NCBI GenBank assembly: GCA_903908595.1
Contig: CAIVSN010000039.1
Location: 1 to 42,045 of the forward strand
Reading direction: 5' to 3'
DNA: 42,045 nt
Origin: an uncultured bacterium
GTDB lineage: Bacteria; Patescibacteriota; Gracilibacteria; BD1-5; UBA2023
Positions 37,364 through 42,045 of this stretch are shown in pieces. Within the stretch, counting starts at the first letter, position 1. Each line of letters starts with the position of its first letter. Under the pieces are notes generated by a model. It was not told where the DNA came from. It made no database searches and worked only from the letters and a program-made list of their open reading frames with translations. The position numbers were made by a program, and so were the translations under genes.

Positions 37364-37936
37364 ATGAAAAACTTCACGATGGCCTGCCTTCTTTTCGTTT
37401 CGTTTTCCCTTGTTTCTTGCGGAAAGGAAGCGCCTCCATTGGAAGGAAACTCAGAGAAAGCGATCGATTATTTGCACGCCAGCCAGCCAAATACTCTAAA
37501 GAAAGGTACCGGAACTACTGCTAATAAGTCTTGAGCCCAGGTTTCAGGTAGCTGAACTCCGGTGACCAAACAGGATGTCCAAGATATGGTAAACAGAGCG
37601 AATGCTCAGCAATTAAAGTATTCCGATGAGAACATACTCCGCTATATGGTTAAAATGAACGATTCCATGGATGTCTGAACCGGTGCAACCATTCGCGGAA
37701 CATCGTTGTCGGGACCAGAGGCTTTGCGAAAATCTGCGAAAGAGGTATTTGGAATTGACTTTTATAACGAGCAAGAGACTATAGACTTTATTTCACGATC
37801 ACAAACTTTCCCTGGTGTTTTATGCAAGCACAAATCCGATATGGCTTGGTGGAAAGAAATGGAAGCAAAAGAATGAAAATCACTGGCGTTCCTCTATGAG
37901 GATGCCGCGTACCAACAATGTATACCATCTTATTAG
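37364..37936 (+). CDS. Lipoprotein of unknown function
   Basis: 190 aa with four UGA-Gly codons, stop TAG. Lipoprotein signal: K-N-F then hydrophobic M-A-C-L-L-F-V-S-F-S, lipobox L-V-S-C, then G-K-E-A-P-P. A Thr/Gly/Ser linker (K-K-G-T-G-T-T-A-N-K-S-G) follows, then a helical domain with Q-D-V-Q-D-M-V-N-R-A-N-A-Q-Q and a C-terminal part with D-M-A-W-W-K-E-M-E-A-K-E. The standard code would stop it after about 56 residues. It is convergent with the Xer gene, 31 bases away. No family is recognised. Confidence 0.75.
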
Positions 37937-37967
37937 ATTGCAATTTTGCATATTTCGGATCTAGAAT

Positions 37968-38996
37968 CTACTTATGGAACTTCCTGTGGATTTCCTTGAG
38001 GCGCGGGTTCGTGACATGCGTGTATACCTGTGTGGTCGTAATGGAAGAGTGCCCGAGAAGCTCTTGGATGGAGCGGATATCCGCCCCGTTTTCGAGCAGG
38101 GTGGTCGCGAAACTGTGACGTAGGGTATGGGCGGACACGTCCTTCGTAATTCCGGCCTTGAGCGCCCGTTTCCGCACCATTTCCGTGATGAAAAACCTCG
38201 TCAGGCGGACGTTCTCGTCGGTCAGATTGGCCGCGCGGATATCGTCCGGATTGTAGTTGTGCCGGATGAAGAGCGGCGCGAACGTATCGCTGCGGGCTTC
38301 CAGATAGGCATGTATCGCGTCGCGGGCTTCCTCGGTCAGATATACCAGCCGGACTTTGGATCCCTTCCCGCGGACGCTGAATTCGAGGGTTTCGAGATTG
38401 ATGCTGTCGCGGTTGAGGTTCGTGAGCTCGGATATCCGGAGCCCGGTGGAGTAGATGCATTCCAGGATGGCCCGGTCGCGCAGGTTCCGGATCGGCTTGC
38501 CCTCGTCCGGACCTCCTTCGAGCAACCGGTTCACTTCTTCCTGCGAGAGGAACGTGACCTGCCGGTCGTGCTCTTTGATGAGGTCGATGACGGTGGGATC
38601 GATACACTCCACGCCCTTTTTCTTGAGGTATTTGAAAAACGAACGGAACGTGATCATATAGGCGTTCGCGGATTTGACGGCCAGTCATTTGTCCGACAGG
38701 TAGAGCCGGAATTCGTTCAGATCGTCCGCCGTGATGTTTTCTATCTCCATGGCGACGTTGGACCGCAGGAACATTTTTCCCTGCATTTTCCGGGCCCGTA
38801 TCTCGGGATCCTCGGACGAACCCAAGAAAATCGCGACGTGCGAGAGGCGTTCCTGGGATTTCTTGCAGGTGGCGGGATCGACGAATTCGAGGAATTTCCA
38901 GATATGGAGCTCGTATTGCTCCGCGGTCTTCGGGCTCGCGTTCCGGCTGATCCGCAGGTACGTGAGGAAATCTTCGAGGGCTTGGACGTATTTCAT
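37968..38996 (-). CDS. xerD: XerC/D-type tyrosine recombinase
   Basis: 342 aa with one UGA-Gly at codon 104, stop TAG. N-terminal core-binding (SAM-like) domain (1-133); the UGA lies at S-D-K-G-L-A-V-K-S-A-N-A-Y, where Xer proteins usually have a Gly-Leu-Ser turn. Catalytic residues are complete: Arg187 (T-G-L-R-I-S-E-L), Lys211 (R-G-K-G-S-K-V-R), His290 and Arg293 (H-T-L-R-H), His316 (L-L-G-H-S) and the nucleophile Tyr325 (Q-V-Y-T-H-V). It resolves chromosome dimers at dif; a dif-like palindrome lies 82 bases before its start. As it seems to be the only Xer here, it may act as a single-recombinase (XerH/XerS-like) system. The symbol is by similarity; xerC versus xerD is not decided. Confidence 0.9.
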
Positions 38997-39003
38997 GGGA
39001 TTC

Positions 39004-39009
39004 AGTATA
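39004..39009 (-). promoter_or_regulatory. -10 box of the Xer gene, probably leaderless
   Basis: TATACT on the minus strand ends 7 bases before the ATG at 38996. The -35 region is weak. The expected start lies at or beside the initiation codon. Confidence 0.45.
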
Positions 39010-39078
39010 GGAGATGATTTCTATTTTCCAGTATTTTTATCTTATACGCGTGGGAATAGGGGAGTTTCCGCATATTTC

Positions 39079-39114
39079 AATTGCATAACATAATGTAACT
39101 TATGTTATGCAATT
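39079..39114. other. dif: dif-like chromosome dimer resolution site
   Basis: A perfect palindrome with 15-bp arms around a 6-base centre TGTAAC; the right arm is TTATGTTATGCAATT. It shares the 11-6-11 architecture of dif and, in particular, the E. coli core A-T-A-A-T-G-T-A and the XerD half-site TTATGTTA. It lies just upstream of the Xer gene. Confidence 0.75.
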
Positions 39115-39492
39115 AGTCGGTTTTATCAAGTTGATATATGGAAATGCCGCTTTTGAAATTCGCGTCCGAATTCGTTTTAGGACGTTTCGTATGCCGAAAT
39201 TATTTTGAAGCGTTTTTCCGAATGGTGTTTTGCCAAGTATTTTTCATCGATTCAGACCAATCCGCACTGGATGTATTTTTTTCTTACCCCATGTGAATTC
39301 GTTCGGATTTCCGGTTGTGAATTTACATTATGTTAACTAATTTTCAAAACCCGTGCGCTGACTGTTTTTTCGAAATCCATATCATAACTGAGCAATGTTC
39401 AGCGGTTTTTTTCGCCGTACCGCACTATCTCTGAGTTCAAACCCCGGATTTCCCACCCCTCCCCTTCCCGCAGCAGATATCCCACATTCTTT
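39115..39492. other. Non-coding stretch next to dif
   Basis: No gene, tRNA or clear repeat found. One imperfect dif half-site (ACATTATGTTAAC, about 39325-39337) is the only item of note. Confidence 0.5.
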
Positions 39493-39520
39493 TTGACAAA
39501 ACAACTTTTATAACTGTAAT
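39493..39520 (+). promoter_or_regulatory. Promoter of the 39564 ORF
   Basis: TTGACA (39493-39498), a 16-base spacer, TGTAAT (39515-39520), 43 bases before the ATG at 39564. Confidence 0.5.
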
Positions 39521-39563
39521 GACAAACGTCACCTCGCGTGAGCCATATTCATAACATTTGCCT

Positions 39564-39926
39564 ATGATAACCCAATATACGGAGCATTCCAGCCGTTTCC
39601 CATCAGTTCACCCGGGATACGCCGGTTCGGAAATGGGAATGTCGGAAGCCGAAACAGATAGCCGCCATGCCGTTGCCGGGGCATTCCGAATTTCCGAGAC
39701 TGTTTCTGGTACCGCAAAAACCCATTGTTGCGAGGATCACGAGTATCGCGGTTCGGAAATGGGTATGTCAGAAGCCCACGTCGACGCGCTCCATGCAGAG
39801 GCTGGCGTCATACGAGCCCAGAATATCGCGAAAGTTCGGGTTAATGGAATCTGTTCGGATTGTCCAAGGGCTGCCGAGCGCTCGGCGTCCCTGAGAATAT
39901 TTGCCAAAGAAGGTTCGAACCACTAA
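39564..39926 (+). CDS. Small protein with a duplicated G-S-E-M-G-M-S-E-A motif
   Basis: 120 aa, stop TAA, no UGA. G-S-E-M-G-M-S-E-A occurs twice about 46 residues apart, and the DNA of each copy (GGTTCGGAAATGGG...ATGTC.GAAGCC) is nearly the same. Both are followed by a His-Ala stretch (R-H-A-V-A-G, L-H-A-E-A-G). Cys residues appear in T-H-C-C-E-D-H and C-S-D-C-P. A fair promoter stands upstream. No family is recognised, and with few other signals a spurious ORF is possible; the duplicated motif and promoter argue for a real gene. Confidence 0.45.
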   Translation: MITQYTEHSSRFPSVHPGYAGSEMGMSEAETDSRHAVAGAFRISETVSGTAKTHCCEDHEYRGSEMGMSEAHVDALHAEAGVIRAQNIAKVRVNGICSDCPRAAERSASLRIFAKEGSNH

Positions 39927-40011
39927 TGTTTGGTTGCGGACAAAACTCCCTTCCCGTCCGCAGCGATATCTTCAGGAACGGGGTTGATCCGCATTTCGAT
40001 CCCGTTCCTTT

Positions 40012-40322
40012 AGCCTCTCAGCAAAAATAACTTACGCTTTCCCATCGTACCCATGAGCATCAGCCATCGTTGCCTCATGCTTGCGGAGCCCCCCAAGGTC
40101 GCCTTGACTGATATACCCAACGGGAATCGGTTTCCCGGTTTTTCCAGTCACATATCCGGACATCTTTCATTTTTTTCTTCGGTCACTTATTCCCGATAAG
40201 CTCCCGAAAGAAGAAAAATACAACCTGTTCCGAATCTGTAACCGTAAAATACCGAAAACCAATTCCCGTTGGGTATAACTCATACGTACGTGGCAAAGAT
40301 GCAACGTATTTTTGCTTGGAGA
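40012..40322. repeat. MITE-like element, family A, copy 2, with a nested insertion
   Basis: The left end AGCCTCTCAGCAAAAATA and the next 60 or so bases match 10563-10640; the right end TGGCAAAGATGC...TATTTTTGC matches 10688-10721. About 166 bp of unrelated sequence (40112-40277) interrupts it. It ends one base before the umuC stop, again between convergent genes. Nothing coding is seen in 39927-40323. Confidence 0.75.
40112..40277. repeat. Repeat family B, 166-bp element with terminal inverted repeats
   Basis: Ends TATACCCAACGGGAAT.GGTTT in inverted orientation (22 bp, one mismatch), starting and ending with TA. It is inserted within a family A element; a lone end is at 31810-31834. Too short for a transposase, so a non-autonomous element. 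Confidence 0.75.
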
Positions 40323-40323
40323 C

Positions 40324-41517
40324 CTACTTCCCGTATATCTGTTCCGGATGGTTGCCATAGGTAACCGTCCTTTTTCCGTACCGCTGATTGAGGTGTTCCA
40401 GGACATGTTCCAGCTGCTCGCAGCGGTCGGTTTTCCGTGGCCCGATCTCAAAAATCGACAGCTGTTTCGGTGCCGCGAGGGAAACGCCGGAAAACAGTAC
40501 CCCGGTCGTCCGGTACGTCGTCCCGGGGCAGAACCCCGCATCGAAACAGTCCTTGAGCTTTTCGAGAATGAGATGGCGGTCGTTGGTGCTTTCTCAGAAC
40601 TCGTAAGAACTCCCGGTCCGCAGGAAGTCCCGGTCCCGGAAAATCATGCTGACCCCGGCCAATTCGCACTGGTCCAGAATCAGCGCCCGGTATGCCTTTT
40701 CAAAATTTTCCAGCAACCGCTGCCAGAGCACGTGGCGGTTGTCCGTCAGGGCGTGGTTGAACGAACGGGAGCGCAGGATGCTTTTCGGATGGCTCCGGGG
40801 ATCGTTTTTCCAGACGTCCACCCCGTGGAGTTCCAGCCAGAGCGTCGTGGCGTTTTTCCCGATGAGGCGGTCGAGTTCGAAAAAATTCATGCACCGGAAA
40901 TCTTCCACGGTGCGGACGGATCTCCCGAGCCGGCTTTCCGTGGCTTTGCCGATGAACGGGACTTCGCGTACCGGCAGTTCGGAAAACAGCTCGGTTTCCT
41001 TCTCGTCATCGAGTCCGATCCAGCATCCGAACGGCTTGTTGATATCGGAAAAAATTTTGGATTTGATGCGGGTGTTCGCGATGCCGATGGAAACCGGGAT
41101 CCCAATCCGTTTCAGGATTTCCGCTTTCAGATCGGTTCCGAAGGCCTCGCAGTCTCCCCCGTGGGTCCGTTCGGGAATTCCCGTGATGCGCACGAACGCT
41201 TCGTCGATGGAAAACGGTTCGATCGATAGGGTTTTCGTGGCGAGGAAGGCCATGAATTTTTGGGAAATTTCCGTATAATACCGTAAATCCGGACGTATCT
41301 TGATGAGGCGTTTCCCGAGGATTTGTTCCGCTTCCCATATCGGGGTACCAACCTTGATCTGGAATTTTCGGCATTCGTAGGAAGCCGCGATGACGATATC
41401 CCCGGCCACGACGACGAATTTGCCGGACAGGCCGGGATTTCGTACCCGCTCGCAGGATACGAAAAAGCAGTTGGCGTCGATATGCGCGTACAATTCTTTC
41501 GAAGTCTTGAATATCAT
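40324..41517 (-). CDS. umuC: Y-family translesion DNA polymerase, UmuC type
   Basis: 397 aa with one UGA-Gly (Y-E-F-G-E-S-T-N-D), stop TAG. Catalytic acids: Asp14 in A-H-I-D-A-N-C-F-F and Asp105/Glu106 in F-S-I-D-E-A-F. V-S-C-E-R-V near residue 20 is the UmuC form rather than the DinB form. It has the helix-hairpin-helix region with P-F-I-G-K-A-T and the little-finger domain (from about 225). The C-terminus Q-L-S-I-F-E-I may be a beta-clamp-binding motif. UmuC copies past lesions with UmuD'2 as partner. It is downstream of umuD in the same operon (81-base gap). Standard code would remove the last 90 residues. Confidence 0.92.
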
Positions 41518-41598
41518 ATATTCAAAGTATGTTCAAAATACATCCTATGTGTATATATAGAAAATATGGGGCGCTCAAAGGATACTGATTCCGTCCCG

Positions 41599-41967
41599 CT
41601 AGTGGTATTTCCGGACGATTCCAACGACCACGCCCGGAATCTGCAATTCCCGGGAGGGCAGGATGGATCCGTACTCGTCGTTTCACGAACGGAGGCAGGG
41701 TCTCCCCTGATGGAATCCGTATTGCCGGACGACGAAATCGTCGTCTATGATGGCCAGTACGATATCTTCCGCTACGGGAGTCCGTCACCGCTCGATGATC
41801 AGCTGGTCTCCGTCGATAATCCCGAAGTCCCGCATGCTCGGTCATTTCATCGTGTGCAGTACGGAAACCGCCGGATGCTCCATGATATAGTCGGTAAGCC
41901 GCAACTCCCCTACCCTGGGTTCGTCCGATCGGGGCACTTCGGACATGAACCGTATATTGTTATACAT
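41599..41967 (-). CDS. umuD: UmuD'-like S24 protein with Arg in place of the catalytic Lys
   Basis: 122 aa with three UGA-Gly codons, stop TAG. It aligns along UmuD: E-L-R-L-T-D-Y-I-M-E-H-P, then K-G-P-S-M (Ser44, equivalent to E. coli Ser60; the Gly is UGA at 41842), I-I-D-G-D-Q-L-I-I-E-R-G, and D-D-F-V-V-R-Q-Y, where E. coli has E-F-T-V-K-K-L, so the catalytic Lys97 is Arg81 here. The N-terminus starts near E. coli residue 17 and I see no Cys-Gly or Ala-Gly cleavage site. It may act as a ready-made UmuD' without self-cleavage (inferred). The frame holds only short pieces under the standard code. Alternative start: ATG at 41946. Confidence 0.88.
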
Positions 41968-41985
41968 ACCGTGAAATTAGCTATA

Positions 41986-42020
41986 TGTACATAGTATATA
42001 TGAAAACATACGGGAAGCAA
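41986..42020 (-). promoter_or_regulatory. umuDC promoter with TGTACAT operator-like motif
   Basis: On the minus strand, TTGCTT (42015-42020), a 16-base spacer, TATACT (41993-41998), followed directly by ATGTACATATAG (41986-41992 holds the core). The TGTACAT core is the one repeated at the lexA promoter, so this is a likely LexA site. Confidence 0.6.
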
Positions 42021-42045
42021 ATGAAAGTGGCGTGGTTAAAAAAAA

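Noticed and set aside
39115-39563. A tRNA or other RNA gene in the gap next to dif
   Set aside because: I found no cloverleaf or conserved RNA motif on either strand by eye.
1-42045. Reading UGA as tryptophan (mycoplasma-type code) rather than glycine
   Set aside because: TGG is used normally for Trp, and UGA lies on conserved Gly positions (Rhs, PKD, ParB-like, AIM24, S24), four of them facing GGN in an internal duplication.

Overview
The window reads as bacterial chromosome from a lineage in which UGA codes for glycine (translation table 25, established for candidate phyla Gracilibacteria/BD1-5 and Absconditabacteria/SR1). Read with the standard code, many genes look broken. Read with UGA = Gly they become continuous, and the UGAs fall on glycines that are conserved in known families: the Rhs core D-P-S-L-G-R-F, the PKD F-G-D-G, the ParB-like D-G-H-H-R, the AIM24 G-E-G, the S24 G-x-S-M and the lipobox L-G-S-C. 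Every supported gene whose 3' end lies in the window stops at TAA or TAG; none needs TGA. By eye the G+C is a little over half in most genes (not computed), high for what I recall of these phyla, with clearly AT-rich islands around 28.3-29.1, 30.0-30.8 and 31.5-31.9 kb.

Layout. 1-508 (minus): a type IV pilin-like gene cut by the window edge. 0.7-2.1 kb: rimO. 2.3-6.1 kb: a 1252-residue S-layer-homology/PKD surface protein with about 17 UGA codons. 6.4-8.2 kb: zinc-ribbon protein, membrane-anchored coiled-coil protein and mltG in one operon. 8.3-10.6 kb: lexA, ndk and an rluD-type gene. 10.7-15.4 kb: a small membrane protein (minus), then nrdA, a two-TM potassium-channel-like gene and nrdB. 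15.8-19.5 kb: an unknown gene and valS. 19.5-29.1 kb: a surface/toxin operon made of a lipoprotein, a beta-helix-like lipoprotein, a 2350-residue secreted Rhs/YD-repeat protein and a candidate immunity gene. 29.1-31.9 kb: toxin-tip debris, namely a second start-less Rhs core plus ParB-like tip, another candidate immunity gene, a truncated IS1380-type transposase and small AT-rich ORFs. 32.0-33.0 kb: a zinc-ribbon membrane paralogue of the lipoprotein that opens the toxin operon. 33-38 kb: an AIM24/TIGR00266 protein, unknown genes, an AbiEi-like regulator and a lipoprotein. 38.0-39.1 kb: a Xer tyrosine recombinase next to a perfect 15-6-15 dif-like palindrome, suggesting the replication terminus; most genes to its left are on plus, and the clear genes to its right are on minus. 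40.3-42.0 kb: a umuDC operon.

How the parts work together. lexA and umuDC look like one SOS circuit sharing a TGTACAT motif at their promoters, but this UmuD starts about where the cleaved UmuD' form starts and has Arg where the catalytic Lys should be. nrdA/nrdB form a class I ribonucleotide reductase. The Rhs locus has the layout of a polymorphic toxin with exchangeable C-terminal tips: two nearly identical 576-bp core segments (about 92% identical by hand count, no gaps) precede unrelated AT-rich tips, each followed by a small AT-rich gene. Three families of intergenic inverted-repeat elements are visible. Four genes have a promoter -10 box only 6-7 bases before ATG, which implies leaderless mRNAs, and Shine-Dalgarno motifs are generally missing.
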